NCBI GenBank assembly: GCA_025964695.1
Contig: JAOPYK010000017.1
Location: 17,176 to 81,175 of the forward strand
From: Streptosporangiaceae bacterium
GTDB lineage: Bacteria > Actinomycetota > Actinomycetes > Streptosporangiales > Streptosporangiaceae
DNA: 64,000 nt
Reading direction: 5' to 3'
Every line of letters starts with the position of its first letter. The first letter of the stretch is position 1. The notes under the pieces were generated by a model, which did not search any database, was not told the DNA's origin, and saw nothing but the letters and a program-made list of their open reading frames with translations. A program made the position numbers and the translations under genes. Shown in pieces: positions 33,459-42,608 of the stretch.

Positions 33459-34718
33459 ATGCTGCGATCCGTGAAATTCTCCCTCCATCGCAGGACCGCC
33501 CTGGTGAACGGCACGCTGGTGGTGCTGCTCGTCGGCGGCGCGGCCTACGGTTACATTTCGCTCGCGGCCGACGGCAATGCCGGTACGGCGGCGGCGCAGA
33601 CCGGCGCGGTGGCCCGCGGAACCGTGTTGTCGTCGGTGTCGGCCTCGGGCTCGGTCGCGAGCGCCAAGACCCAGGACCTGAGCTTCGCTACCTCTGGCAC
33701 GGTCAGGAGTATCGAGGTCCAGACGGGCGACAAAGTCGTCAAGGGTGAGGTGCTGGCCAAGCTCGACGACACCTCCGCGCGGGAGAACGTGACGGTGACC
33801 AAGGCCGCCCTGGACGCCGCGGCCGGCAGTACCTCGACCGCTCAGACCTACTCCAGCTACGTCTCGGCCAAGAACTCCTACGACGCGGCGCTGCGGGAGC
33901 TCGACGGTACGGTGCTCAAGGCGCCCTTCGCCGGCACCGTCACGGCCGTCAACGGCACTGTGGGCGGCTCGTCCGGCGGCTCCGGTGGCTCCTCCGGGAG
34001 CGGAACGTCGGGTGCGTCGGCCGCCTCGAGCTCCGGAAGCGGCGGAAGCGGCGGAAGTGGAGGGAGCGGAGGGAGCGGAGGAAACAGCGGAGCCGCGGGC
34101 GCGGGCACGTCGGGATCCTCCAGTGGATCGTCGACCGGGTCATCGTCGGGCGGCTTCATCACGGTGTCCGACACGGGCAGGCTGGCGGTCACGGCGAACT
34201 TCACCGAGGCCGACACCACCAAGCTCAAGATCGGGCAGGCCGCGACCGTCTCCTTCGACGCGCTGACCGGCGTGGCCGCCGCGGGCAAGGTCACCGCGAT
34301 CGACATGTCCTCGACCACCACCAGCAACGTGGTGCAGTACGGCGTCACCATCTCGCTGACCAGCAGGCCGGCCGGTATCCGGCTCGGTCAGACCACCAGT
34401 GTCCAGGTGATCGTGTCCAAGGCCGCCGACGTCCTGTACGTGCCTACGGCGGCAGTCCGCACCGCCGGCGGCCAGAGCAGCGTCACCGTCGTGCGGAACG
34501 GCAAACAGGTGGTCACGCCGGTCCAGATCGGTGTCAAGGGCGACCAGGGCACCGAGATCAAGTCGGGGCTGAACGCGGGCGAGCGTGTGGTGCTGTCCAC
34601 CGGCACCGGGATCGGCGGCGCACAGCTGCCCGGCGGCAGGTTCCCGGGCGGTGGCGGCCTGGGCGGAGGCGGCCTCGGCGGCGGCGGCGCTCGCACGGGC
34701 GGCGGTGGACGCGGATGA
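33459..34718 (+). CDS. HlyD/MacA-type efflux adaptor protein, operon leader
   Basis: The 419-residue adaptor has an N-terminal anchor (TLVVLLVGGAAYGYISLAAD), a lipoyl hairpin half (TSGTVRSIEVQTGDKVVKGE) and a beta-barrel region (LKAPFAGTVTAVNGTVGG). The latter carries a Gly/Ser-rich insertion of about 55 residues (33960-34150), then the barrel and MP domains. The C-terminus is Gly-rich. ATG 33459 is used; GTG 33471 (VKFSLHRR) is a good alternative and neither has a strong ribosome binding site. Its stop overlaps the ATPase start by 4 bases, as do the next two joints, so the operon is translationally coupled. Confidence 0.85.
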   Translation: MLRSVKFSLHRRTALVNGTLVVLLVGGAAYGYISLAADGNAGTAAAQTGAVARGTVLSSVSASGSVASAKTQDLSFATSGTVRSIEVQTGDKVVKGEVLAKLDDTSARENVTVTKAALDAAAGSTSTAQTYSSYVSAKNSYDAALRELDGTVLKAPFAGTVTAVNGTVGGSSGGSGGSSGSGTSGASAASSSGSGGSGGSGGSGGSGGNSGAAGAGTSGSSSGSSTGSSSGGFITVSDTGRLAVTANFTEADTTKLKIGQAATVSFDALTGVAAAGKVTAIDMSSTTTSNVVQYGVTISLTSRPAGIRLGQTTSVQVIVSKAADVLYVPTAAVRTAGGQSSVTVVRNGKQVVTPVQIGVKGDQGTEIKSGLNAGERVVLSTGTGIGGAQLPGGRFPGGGGLGGGGLGGGGARTGGGGRG

Positions 34719-35467
34719 GGCCCCCGCAGGGCGACCCGGTCCTGGACGTACGGCAAGTCACCAAGGTGTACGGGGAGGGCGAGACGGCCGTGCACGCCCT
34801 GCGCGGGGTCTCCATCACCGTGCAGCGGAGCGACTATGTGGCGATCATGGGGGCGTCGGGGTCGGGCAAGTCGACGCTGATGAACATCCTGGGCTGTCTG
34901 GACGTGCCGAGTGCGGGGCGTTATCTGCTGGACGGTACGGATGTGGGGTCGCTGGAGGAGCGGCGGTTGTCGGTTTTGCGGAATCGCAAGATCGGGTTCA
35001 TTTTTCAGTCGTTCAATTTGATTCCGCGGATGACGGCGCTGGCCAATGTGGAGTTGCCGTTGGCGTATGGCGGGGTGAAGGGGGCGCAGCGGCGTCGGCG
35101 CGCGCTGGCGGCCTTGGATCAGGTGGGTCTGGCCGATCGGGTCGGTCATGAGCCGAATGAGTTGTCGGGTGGTCAGCAGCAGCGGGTCGCCGTGGCCCGG
35201 GCTCTGGTGACCGCTCCTTCGCTGTTGCTCGCCGACGAACCGACCGGCAACCTCGACACCAAGTCCACCCAGGACGTGCTCGGCATCCTGGACCGGCTCA
35301 GCCTGAACGGACGCACCATCGCAGTGATCACACACGAGGACGACGTCGCGACTCATGCCAAGCGGGTGATCCGGCTGGTCGACGGCGAGATCGTCGAGGA
35401 CCGGCGGCAGGCTCCCGTGGACGGGCCGCCGCCCCGCCTGTCCATGCTGGGGGAGGCCACCCGATGA
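34715..35467 (+). CDS. ABC transporter ATPase, MacB/LolD type
   Basis: The 250-residue ATPase carries Walker A (GASGSGKSTLMNILG), the Q-loop (FIFQSFNLI), the signature (LSGGQQQRVAVARAL), Walker B (SLLLADEPTGNLD) and the switch His (VITHEDD). Length and motifs fit the MacB/LolD exporter family. The middle third of the gene (about 34840-35225) uses T- and G-ending codons (TTG, TTT, GAT, AAT, GGG), unlike both flanks, which favour C. This looks like a recombined segment although the protein is intact. Confidence 0.93.
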   Translation: MRPPQGDPVLDVRQVTKVYGEGETAVHALRGVSITVQRSDYVAIMGASGSGKSTLMNILGCLDVPSAGRYLLDGTDVGSLEERRLSVLRNRKIGFIFQSFNLIPRMTALANVELPLAYGGVKGAQRRRRALAALDQVGLADRVGHEPNELSGGQQQRVAVARALVTAPSLLLADEPTGNLDTKSTQDVLGILDRLSLNGRTIAVITHEDDVATHAKRVIRLVDGEIVEDRRQAPVDGPPPRLSMLGEATR

Positions 35468-36747
35468 GCTATCTCGAGATCCTGAGGTTCGCGCTGCGCG
35501 GGCTCGGCGCCAACAAGCTGCGCAGCGGCCTGACCACGCTGGGAATCCTGATCGGGGTCGGCGCGGTGATCCTTCTGGTGGCAGTGGGCAACGGCTCGTC
35601 GCTTGCCATCCAGAAGAACATCCAGCGGCTCGGGTCCAACTCGCTGACGGTCATGAAATCCACGGCCGGTGGCGGCCGCGGCGGTGGCGGTGGCGGTGGC
35701 GGCGGGTTCTTCGGCGGATTCGGCGCAGGCGGCCAGCAGCAGAACACCGGGCCGCGCACCCAGGGGCCCGACCTGACCGTGGCAGACGCCAGGGCTCTCA
35801 CCGATCCCTCCGGCGCACCCTCGGTCAAGAGCGCCTCCCCGGTGGTGAACGCGTCGTCGTCGACCGCCACGTACGAGGGGTCGAGTCACTCGATCGCGCA
35901 GTTCGTGGGCACCTACCCCGGCTATTTCGAGGCGGCCAACAAGGTCGTAGACAAGGGGGCGGCGTTCTCCGCCGACGATGTCACCAACGCCCGCAAGGTC
36001 GTCGTCATCGGTTCCACTGTCGCCACGGACCTGTTCGGCACCGTGGATCCGCTCGGCAAGCAGATCAGCGTCGGCGGGGTGCCTTTCACGGTGACGGGCG
36101 TGCTGAAGACCCAGGGCGGCTCCGGCTTCCAGGACCCGGACGACGTGGCCATCGCGCCGCTGTCGGCGGTGCAGCAGAGCCTCACCGGCTTCGCCGGACT
36201 CAACCAGATCGTGGTACAGGCCAAGAGCGCGAAAACGGTCGACTCGGCGCAGTCCGAGGTCACGGCGATCCTGAACCAGCGGCACGGCATCGGCGGCTCG
36301 GTGTCGGCGGACTTCCAGATCCTCAACCAGGCGAGCCTGCAGTCGACGGTGGCCTCCTCCAGCCAGACCTTCACCGTGCTGCTGGGCGCGGTGGCGGCGA
36401 TCAGTCTGCTGGTGGGCGGGATCGGGATCACCAACATCATGCTGGTGACCGTCACCGAGCGGACCCGGGAGATCGGCATCCGCAAGGCCATCGGCGCACC
36501 GAAAAGCGCGATCCTCGGCCAGTTCATCGCCGAGGCCACCGTGCTGAGCCTGGTCGGCGGCGTCCTCGGCGTCGCCGCCGGGGTGATCGGCAGCCAGTTC
36601 ACCATCGTCGGGGTCGTACCCGTGATCGTGCCGTCCTCGATCGCGCTGGCCCTGGCGGTCTCGATCGCGATCGGCCTGTTCTTCGGCAGCTACCCTGCCA
36701 ATCGCGCCGCCAAGCTGCGCCCGATCGAGGCGCTCCGTCATGAGTGA
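35464..36747 (+). CDS. ABC transporter permease, MacB-like (FtsX fold)
   Basis: The 427-residue permease has a first membrane helix (GLTTLGILIGVGAVILLVAV), a large extracellular MacB periplasmic-core domain (about residues 45-270) and the three-helix FtsX domain. The latter starts at AVAAISLLVGGIGITNIMLV and includes RTREIGIRKAIGAPKSAI, the coupling segment. A run of glycines near residues 65-85 is a low-complexity insert. It overlaps the ATPase gene by 4 bases and forms the exporter core with it and the upstream adaptor. Confidence 0.92.
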   Translation: MSYLEILRFALRGLGANKLRSGLTTLGILIGVGAVILLVAVGNGSSLAIQKNIQRLGSNSLTVMKSTAGGGRGGGGGGGGGFFGGFGAGGQQQNTGPRTQGPDLTVADARALTDPSGAPSVKSASPVVNASSSTATYEGSSHSIAQFVGTYPGYFEAANKVVDKGAAFSADDVTNARKVVVIGSTVATDLFGTVDPLGKQISVGGVPFTVTGVLKTQGGSGFQDPDDVAIAPLSAVQQSLTGFAGLNQIVVQAKSAKTVDSAQSEVTAILNQRHGIGGSVSADFQILNQASLQSTVASSSQTFTVLLGAVAAISLLVGGIGITNIMLVTVTERTREIGIRKAIGAPKSAILGQFIAEATVLSLVGGVLGVAAGVIGSQFTIVGVVPVIVPSSIALALAVSIAIGLFFGSYPANRAAKLRPIEALRHE

Positions 36748-36779
36748 ACGGGTTCCGAGAAACGAGGCGCTCCGTCATG
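36726..36779 (+). repeat. 17-base direct repeat at the permease/DUF5666 junction
   Basis: CGAGGCGCTCCGTCATG at 36726-36742 (end of the permease gene) recurs at 36763-36779, 37 bases later, and the similarity continues as RGTGAMCG. The second copy contains ATG 36777, an alternative start of the next gene. A short tandem duplication is the simplest explanation. Confidence 0.75.
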
Positions 36780-37460
36780 GGTGACCGTACGAGCCGTACC
36801 GGACAAAGGGAGACCAGCGTGGGGACCAGGCGGCGTACGCCGGAGGAGCCGGAGCCGATGTCGGCGGAGGAGCTCTTGCAGACCTCGCCCTTCGAAGGCG
36901 ACCTGGACAGGGAGCTGGCGGCCCGGCCGCCGCGGCGCACGCTGCCCGGCGCCACGGCCTACCTCGGCGCGGGAGTGCTGCTGGTGGCCGGGTTCGCGGG
37001 CGGTGTGCAGGCGGACAAGCAGTGGGGGAGTAAGGGCAACGGCGGCCCCGGGGGGGCCGGACTGCCCGCGGCTGCCGGTGGATTCGGCGCGGGCCAGCGG
37101 GCCGGTGGGTTCGGCCGGCAGCAGGGCGGTCAGGCGGGTGCCCTGCCGGGAGGCCCGGGCGCCGGCGGGCCGGCCGCCCCGGGCGGAACCGGAGGAGCCG
37201 CGACGTTCGGTACCGTGAAGCTGGTCGACGGCAAGACGATTTACGTGCAGACCACGTCGGGCGGCGTGGTCCAGGTGGCGACGGATGGCTCGACCAAGAT
37301 CCGCGTCTCCAAGAACGGCACGGTCAAGGATCTCGCGCCCGGTTCAACGGTGATGGTCCAAGGCGCGCCCGGCAAGGACGGCACCGTGAAGGCGACGAGC
37401 ATCAACCAGGCGGGGGGCCTCTCCGGAGGATCCGCCGGCGGCGGACGGGGAGGAAACTGA
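36744..37460 (+). CDS. Membrane-anchored protein with DUF5666-like domain
   Basis: The product has up to 238 residues: a charged N-terminus, one membrane helix (TAYLGAGVLLVAGFAGGVQA, residues ~72-91), a Gly/Ala/Pro-rich linker and a small beta-rich C-terminal domain. That domain (FGTVKLVDGKTIYVQTTSGG to GSTVMVQGAPGKDG) is of the DUF5666/OB-like kind. The GTG at 36744 overlaps the permease stop by 4 bases like the other joints of this operon. ATG 36777, inside a duplicated sequence, is the alternative. It lies between the exporter and its two-component genes and may be an accessory extracytoplasmic sensor or exporter partner; that is inference. Confidence 0.65.
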   Translation: MNGFRETRRSVMGDRTSRTGQRETSVGTRRRTPEEPEPMSAEELLQTSPFEGDLDRELAARPPRRTLPGATAYLGAGVLLVAGFAGGVQADKQWGSKGNGGPGGAGLPAAAGGFGAGQRAGGFGRQQGGQAGALPGGPGAGGPAAPGGTGGAATFGTVKLVDGKTIYVQTTSGGVVQVATDGSTKIRVSKNGTVKDLAPGSTVMVQGAPGKDGTVKATSINQAGGLSGGSAGGGRGGN

Positions 37461-37465
37461 ACACT

Positions 37466-38194
37466 ATGAGCGGGCAGGACGCCGCGGCATCTGCGGATGG
37501 CGCGGCGGAAGCGCGGCTGCTGATCGTCGACGACGAGCCGAACATCCGGGAGCTGCTGTCGGCGAGCCTGCGCTATGCCGGGTTCGAGGTGCTCACCGCA
37601 TCAGACGGCCGGGAGGCGGTGCAGGTCGCCGAGCGCTGCCGCCCGGACCTCGTCGTGCTCGACGTGATGCTGCCCGACATGGACGGGTTCGACGTCATCA
37701 GGCGGTTGCGCTCGGGCGCACGGCCGCTGCCGGTGGTCTTCCTCACCGCGCGGGACGGCACCGGTGACAAGGTGACAGGGCTGACACTCGGCGGGGACGA
37801 CTATGTCACCAAGCCGTTCAGCCTGGAGGAGGTGCTGGCCCGCATCCGCGCCGTGTTGCGGCGGACCCGCGGTGACGGCGGGCAGGTGGGCCGGCTCCAG
37901 GTCGCAGACCTGGAACTGGACGAGGACAGCCACGAGGTCCGGCGGGCCGGTGAGCCGGTACATCTGTCACCGACCGAGTTCCGCCTGTTGCACTTCCTGA
38001 TGTCCAACGTCGGCCGGGTGCTGTCCAAGCCGCAGATTCTCGACCACGTGTGGGAGTACGACTTCGGCGGAGACAGCAACGTCGTCGAGTCGTACGTCTC
38101 GTACCTGCGCCGCAAGGTCGACCAGAGCGAGCCGCGTCTGATCCACACCCTGCGCGGGGTGGGCTACATGCTGCGCGCGCCACGGGACGGCTGA
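37466..38194 (+). CDS. Response regulator, OmpR/PhoB family
   Basis: The 242-residue regulator has a receiver domain (LLIVDDEPNIRELLSASLRY; Asp in LVVLDVMLPDMDGFD; Lys in DDYVTKPFSLEEVL) and a winged-helix Trans_reg_C domain (PVHLSPTEFRLLHFLMSN; ESYVSYLRRKVDQSEPRLIH). It follows the exporter operon by 5 bases and precedes its kinase by 5 bases. It therefore probably controls this exporter locus, as in MacAB-type loci with dedicated two-component systems. Confidence 0.94.
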   Translation: MSGQDAAASADGAAEARLLIVDDEPNIRELLSASLRYAGFEVLTASDGREAVQVAERCRPDLVVLDVMLPDMDGFDVIRRLRSGARPLPVVFLTARDGTGDKVTGLTLGGDDYVTKPFSLEEVLARIRAVLRRTRGDGGQVGRLQVADLELDEDSHEVRRAGEPVHLSPTEFRLLHFLMSNVGRVLSKPQILDHVWEYDFGGDSNVVESYVSYLRRKVDQSEPRLIHTLRGVGYMLRAPRDG

Positions 38195-38199
38195 TCAGC

Positions 38200-39717
38200 A
38201 TGCGGAACCGGCGGGACGGCGTGCGGCGGGTCCCGCTGCGCACCCGCCTGGTACGGGCCCCGCTGTGGGCCAGGCTGGTGGCCGGGACGCTGCTCCTGGT
38301 GGCGGTGGCACTGGTGGTCACCGGGCTGGTCGGCATCCGCATGCTGCGCGGCTACCTGACCGACAAGGTGGACCAGCAGCTGCAGTTCGCCACGCACACG
38401 CGTGTCCCGCAGCAGGGCGCGCCGCCGGCGGCGGCCGCACGCCCGCCGGACCAGCAGCGCATGCGCCGCTTCACCGGTCTCTACTACAGCGTGATTCTCA
38501 ACCCCGACGGCACCATCGCCGACCGCCTGGCCGACCCGCTCACCGAAGATCTGCCGGCGCTGCCCGTGCTCTCCGCCGACGCGGTGGCCAAGCGTAACGG
38601 CCACCCGTTCACGGTGGGTTCCGTCAACGGCCGCAACGGCCGATGGCGGGTGGTCGCACGGTCCGAGGCCAACGGCCGTAGCCGGGTGGCGGCGCTGAGC
38701 CTCGGCGAGGCCGACAACACCGTCGCCCGGCTGACGCTCATCGACGCCGGCGTGGGCGCGGTGGTGCTCGCCTTCCTGGCTGGGGCCGGGTACGTCCTGG
38801 TCCGGGTGAGCCTGCGCCCCCTGGTGGAGATCGAGGACACCGCGGAGGCGATCGCGGCAGGGGACCTGGCCAGCCGCGTCCCGGACCGGGCCGCCCCCGC
38901 CGAGGTCGCCCGGCTCGGTGGCGCCCTCAACGGCATGCTGGCGCAGATCGAGTCCGCGTTCCGGGACCGGGAGTCCTCGGCCGCCTCCGCCCTGCGTTCC
39001 GAGGATCGCATGCGCCGCTTCGTCGCCGACGCCAGCCACGAGCTGCGTACCCCGCTGACCTCGATCCGCGGGTTCGCCGAGCTGTACCGGCAGGAGGCAC
39101 GCGGGCGCGGTGAGGCCGCCGATCCGGAGGCGGCCAAGGTGCTGCGCCGGATCGAGGAGGAGGCCTCCCGGATGGGACTGCTGGTGGAGGATCTGCTGCT
39201 GCTCGCGCGGATGGATCAGCAGCGGCCGCTGGAGGAGAGCCCGGTCGACCTGCTCAGCCTGGCGGCCGGCGCGGTCCTGGACGCGCAGGCGCTCGCCCCG
39301 GACCGGGAGATCGACCTGGTCCGGCTGGACGGCTCCGACACGCCGGTGACCGTGATCGGTGACGAGGTACGGCTCCGCCAGGTGATCACCAATCTCATCG
39401 GGAACGCTCTGACCCACACCCCGTCAGGAACGCCCATCCGGGTCGGCGTCGGCATCGCCGATCACGGGGCGCCGGACGGTGACAGGCGGGTGGTGCTCGA
39501 GGTGGCGGACGAAGGACCGGGACTTCCGGCCGCCCAGGCCGAGCGGGTCTTCGAGCGCTTCTACCGGGCCGAGCGGTCCCGCAGCCGCGCGCACGGCGGC
39601 AGCGGGCTGGGCCTGTCCATCGTCGCCGCTCTGGTGCACGCGCATGGCGGGTCGGTCGAGCTCGAGACCGCGCCGGGGGAGGGAGCACTCTTCCGGGTCG
39701 TGCTGCGCGGCACGTGA
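38200..39717 (+). CDS. Sensor histidine kinase, OmpR-type partner
   Basis: The 505-residue kinase has a first membrane helix (ARLVAGTLLLVAVALVVTGL), an extracellular sensor of about 120 residues and a second helix. HAMP (LRPLVEIEDTAEAIAAGDLA), HisKA (FVADASHELRTPLTSIRGFA, phospho-His) and HATPase (QVITNLIGNALTHT; VADEGPGLP; GGSGLGLSIVAALVHAHGG) follow. ATG 38200 was chosen; the open frame reaches to 38050 but overlaps the response regulator gene. It forms a pair with the preceding regulator. Confidence 0.93.
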   Translation: MRNRRDGVRRVPLRTRLVRAPLWARLVAGTLLLVAVALVVTGLVGIRMLRGYLTDKVDQQLQFATHTRVPQQGAPPAAAARPPDQQRMRRFTGLYYSVILNPDGTIADRLADPLTEDLPALPVLSADAVAKRNGHPFTVGSVNGRNGRWRVVARSEANGRSRVAALSLGEADNTVARLTLIDAGVGAVVLAFLAGAGYVLVRVSLRPLVEIEDTAEAIAAGDLASRVPDRAAPAEVARLGGALNGMLAQIESAFRDRESSAASALRSEDRMRRFVADASHELRTPLTSIRGFAELYRQEARGRGEAADPEAAKVLRRIEEEASRMGLLVEDLLLLARMDQQRPLEESPVDLLSLAAGAVLDAQALAPDREIDLVRLDGSDTPVTVIGDEVRLRQVITNLIGNALTHTPSGTPIRVGVGIADHGAPDGDRRVVLEVADEGPGLPAAQAERVFERFYRAERSRSRAHGGSGLGLSIVAALVHAHGGSVELETAPGEGALFRVVLRGT

Positions 39718-39859
39718 GCCTTCGTCCGCACCCTGTGCCGCTGCCCCGCCCGCTGTTCTGGCCGCCGGTCTGTCCGTTGCGCTGTCCGTGGGGACCCTTG
39801 TTCGGATAGGCTCCGGCCCTCTTGCTGGTACATGGGGGACCGGGCGAAGGGGCATATCG

Positions 39860-40393
39860 GTGAAGCACAGGGTGAGGCTGGCGGGCGTTCTCGTCCTGGC
39901 CGCCGCGCCGCTGCTCGCCGCTGGATGCGGCGGTGGAGGCGGTGGCGCCGGCGGGACGAAGGCCGCCGGTGCGGTGAGCCCGGCCGTGTCATCGGCGGCG
40001 CCGTCCGGCACGGCGCCGGGGCAGGCCGCCGTGCCGCAGGCCAAGGGCGGGACCGGGACCGGCGGCGGTGGCCTGTCCAGTCCGGTGCTGAACGCCCATT
40101 CGAGGTTCGCCGTCTGCCTCCAGCAGGAGGGCATACCGTTGTCGGCCGTCAAGCAGCCGGCGCTGTCGCCGCGGCAGCAGATCGCGGTACGAAAGTGCGG
40201 GGCCTATCTGCCCGGCGGATTGAACGGCGGTGTCCTGTCTGCCGTGGAGAAGTTCCGTACCTGCATGAAAAAGCACGGCGCGCCACTGCCCGCGGCGAAC
40301 CGGCCTTTCGTCCTCCGGACGGAGGATCCCAAGGTCGCGGCCGCGGTGAAGGTGTGCACATCGTTGTTGCCGTCGACAGGCGGTACGACCTGA
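39860..40393 (+). CDS. Secreted lipoprotein, unknown function
   Basis: The 177-residue product starts with a lipoprotein signal (RLAGVLVLAAAPLLAAGCGG, lipobox LAAGC) and a long Gly/Ala/Thr linker. The soluble part has four cysteines in SRFAVCLQQEG, AVRKCGAYLPGG, EKFRTCMKKHGAPLP and AVKVCTSLLP, spaced as two likely disulfides. Similar small lipoproteins accompany MacAB-type exporters and their two-component systems in actinomycetes. GTG 39860 follows AAGGGG. The upstream open frame is a shadow of the kinase gene. Confidence 0.7.
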   Translation: MKHRVRLAGVLVLAAAPLLAAGCGGGGGGAGGTKAAGAVSPAVSSAAPSGTAPGQAAVPQAKGGTGTGGGGLSSPVLNAHSRFAVCLQQEGIPLSAVKQPALSPRQQIAVRKCGAYLPGGLNGGVLSAVEKFRTCMKKHGAPLPAANRPFVLRTEDPKVAAAVKVCTSLLPSTGGTT

Positions 40394-40499
40394 TCGGAAC
40401 CAACGGAACCCATAGATCTGATCTTCCGTCTCGGAACGCTCCCATGCCCCATACTTGGGCTGGGAGTGGTACGAGGGCCGGCTGTCAGGAGCGCGACAG

Positions 40500-42608
40500 G
40501 TGAAATCCGTGATGGCGCGAAAGGGCGAGGCGCCCACCACCGATTCGGCGTCGAGAACACTCGTGCTCGGCATCAATAATTCGGGGCAGATTGTCCAATG
40601 TGGGCAGAATGTGCAGAGTGTTCTCGGCAGGGAACCGGGTGACGTTCTCGGTCTCCACCTCGGCGAGATCATTGATGATGCCAAGGAGCAGCTCGACGCA
40701 CTGCTGGAGGCCGTACGCTCGGGGCAGGAGCGCAGGGCGGTGCTGCCGCTCAAACGGGCCGACGACTCGGTGACCGACGCGGTCGTCACCGCACAGCCGA
40801 TGGTCGTCGCAGGGCCTCATCTGGCCGCGCTGATCTTCATCGGAGTCGCGTTGCAGTCGAGCGAGCGATTCCAGGACCCCGCGCTGATGCGCCGGTCCCT
40901 GATGGACGATCCGCTGACCAGGTTCGGCACCACCCTCGACCTCGATCAGACCGCCAAGGCGCTCATCGACGTCATCGTGCCGCACTTCTGCACGACCGCG
41001 ACTCTGGTCGTGCTCGAGAGCCTGGTCGCCGCAGACGAGGTGCACGGCGAGGCGACCGACGGCGCGGCGGTGCTGCGCCGGCTGGCGCTGGCCAGCGACG
41101 ACGGCAATCCGATGTGGTCGTCCACCTTCCCGGTCGGCGAGGTGCTCGTCTATCCCAAGGACACCCCCTACCGGAAGTGCCTCGACACCGCCAAGCCGGT
41201 GCACCTGCCGGTGATCGACGACGAGGCGGCCCGCAAGATCGCCCGGAAGTGGCGCCGCAAGCCGGTGGCCGAGCTGCTGAGCGGCGCCTCGTTGGTGCTG
41301 CTGCCGGTCATCTCCAAGGACACCCTCCTGGGCATCCTGGTCTGCACGCGGATCCCGGGTTTCCGCCGCTTCGACGCCTACGACGTCGAGATCGGCATGG
41401 AGTTCGCCGCCCGCGCCGCGATCGTGCTCGACAACGCCCGGCGGTTCAGCCTGGAGCGTGCCACCGCGCTGACCCTGCAGCGCAGCCTGCTGCCGATCAG
41501 CCTGTCCGCGCCGTCCACCGTCGAGGTACGGCACCGCTATCTGCCCGGCAGCAAGCTCGTCGAGGTGGGCGGCGACTGGTACGAGTCGATCGCCCTGCCC
41601 GGCGCCCGGGTCGCCCTCATCGTCGGCGACGTGGCCGGTCACGGTGTCAAGGCCGCGGTGACCATGGGCCGGCTGCGCACGGCACTCCACACGCTCGCCA
41701 ACCTCGAGCTGCCGCCGGCCCAGGCGCTGCACGTGATGCATGAGCTGATGGTCGAGCTCGGCGAGCAGGAACCGCACTTCGCCACCTGTGTGTACGCCGT
41801 CTACGACGCGACCACCGGCAACATCGAGATCGCCTCCGCCGGGCACCTGCCGCCTCTGCTGGCCCACCCCGACGGCTCCAACGAGCTCCTCGAGATCCCG
41901 CCCGCGCCGCCGCTCGGCGTCGAGGGCGGCGCGACGATCGAGAGCCGGGAGTTCACCGTCGAGGACGGCAGCCTCTTCGTCATTTACACCGACGGGCTGG
42001 TGGAGAGCCGAGGCCGTGACATCGATGACGGTCTGGCCCGGCTGCGCGGTGTCTTCGACGCCGAGGCGCACACCCGGCCGATGGAGGATCTCTGCAAGGC
42101 GACCCTCGCCGGCGTGTACGACGACGAGCACCGCGACGACATCGCGGTCCTGATCGCGCGGTTGCGCCGGCTGCCGGAGGATTTGCGGGTGTCGTGGTCG
42201 CTGCCGGCCGACCCGGCGGCCGTCCGCCGGGCCCGCGGCCACGTCCGGACCCAGCTGGGCAAGTGGGGCCTGGAGGAGCTGTCCTACTCGACCGAGCTGC
42301 TCGCCTCCGAGCTGATCACCAATGCGCTGCGCTACGCGCCCGGTCCGATCGACCTGCGGCTGCTCAAGGAGCGCACGCTGATCTGTGAGGTAATGGACCG
42401 GTCCGCGGCGCTGCCCCTGCGCCGCCACGCGGCCGACGACGAGGAGACCGGCCGCGGCCTGCTGGTGATCAGCCAGTTCGCGCAGCGCTGGGGCACCCGG
42501 CGGACCGCCACCGGCAAGGTCGTCTGGTGCGAACAGCACATCCCCGGCGTCGACCCCAGCCCGGCCCAGCCCGCCGGGCTGTGGCCCGGCGAGCTCCACC
42601 ACCGCTAG
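40500..42608 (+). CDS. PAS-GAF-SpoIIE phosphatase with C-terminal ATPase (anti-sigma type) domain
   Basis: This is a cytosolic regulator of about 702 residues. An N-terminal PAS-like domain (residues ~15-130) and a GAF domain (~150-320, TATLVVLESLVAADE to DAYDVEIGMEFAARAAIVLD) lead to a PP2C-type SpoIIE phosphatase with metal-binding VGGDWYESI, VGDVAGHGVKAA, YTDGLVESRG and DDIAVLI. A HATPase_c_2 domain follows (TELLASELITNALRYAPG). Such proteins dephosphorylate anti-anti-sigma factors and control alternative sigma factors by partner switching. GTG 40500 has GGAG eight bases upstream; GTG 40509 and ATG 40512 are alternatives. The stop overlaps that of nadE in CTAG. Confidence 0.88.
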   Translation: MKSVMARKGEAPTTDSASRTLVLGINNSGQIVQCGQNVQSVLGREPGDVLGLHLGEIIDDAKEQLDALLEAVRSGQERRAVLPLKRADDSVTDAVVTAQPMVVAGPHLAALIFIGVALQSSERFQDPALMRRSLMDDPLTRFGTTLDLDQTAKALIDVIVPHFCTTATLVVLESLVAADEVHGEATDGAAVLRRLALASDDGNPMWSSTFPVGEVLVYPKDTPYRKCLDTAKPVHLPVIDDEAARKIARKWRRKPVAELLSGASLVLLPVISKDTLLGILVCTRIPGFRRFDAYDVEIGMEFAARAAIVLDNARRFSLERATALTLQRSLLPISLSAPSTVEVRHRYLPGSKLVEVGGDWYESIALPGARVALIVGDVAGHGVKAAVTMGRLRTALHTLANLELPPAQALHVMHELMVELGEQEPHFATCVYAVYDATTGNIEIASAGHLPPLLAHPDGSNELLEIPPAPPLGVEGGATIESREFTVEDGSLFVIYTDGLVESRGRDIDDGLARLRGVFDAEAHTRPMEDLCKATLAGVYDDEHRDDIAVLIARLRRLPEDLRVSWSLPADPAAVRRARGHVRTQLGKWGLEELSYSTELLASELITNALRYAPGPIDLRLLKERTLICEVMDRSAALPLRRHAADDEETGRGLLVISQFAQRWGTRRTATGKVVWCEQHIPGVDPSPAQPAGLWPGELHHR

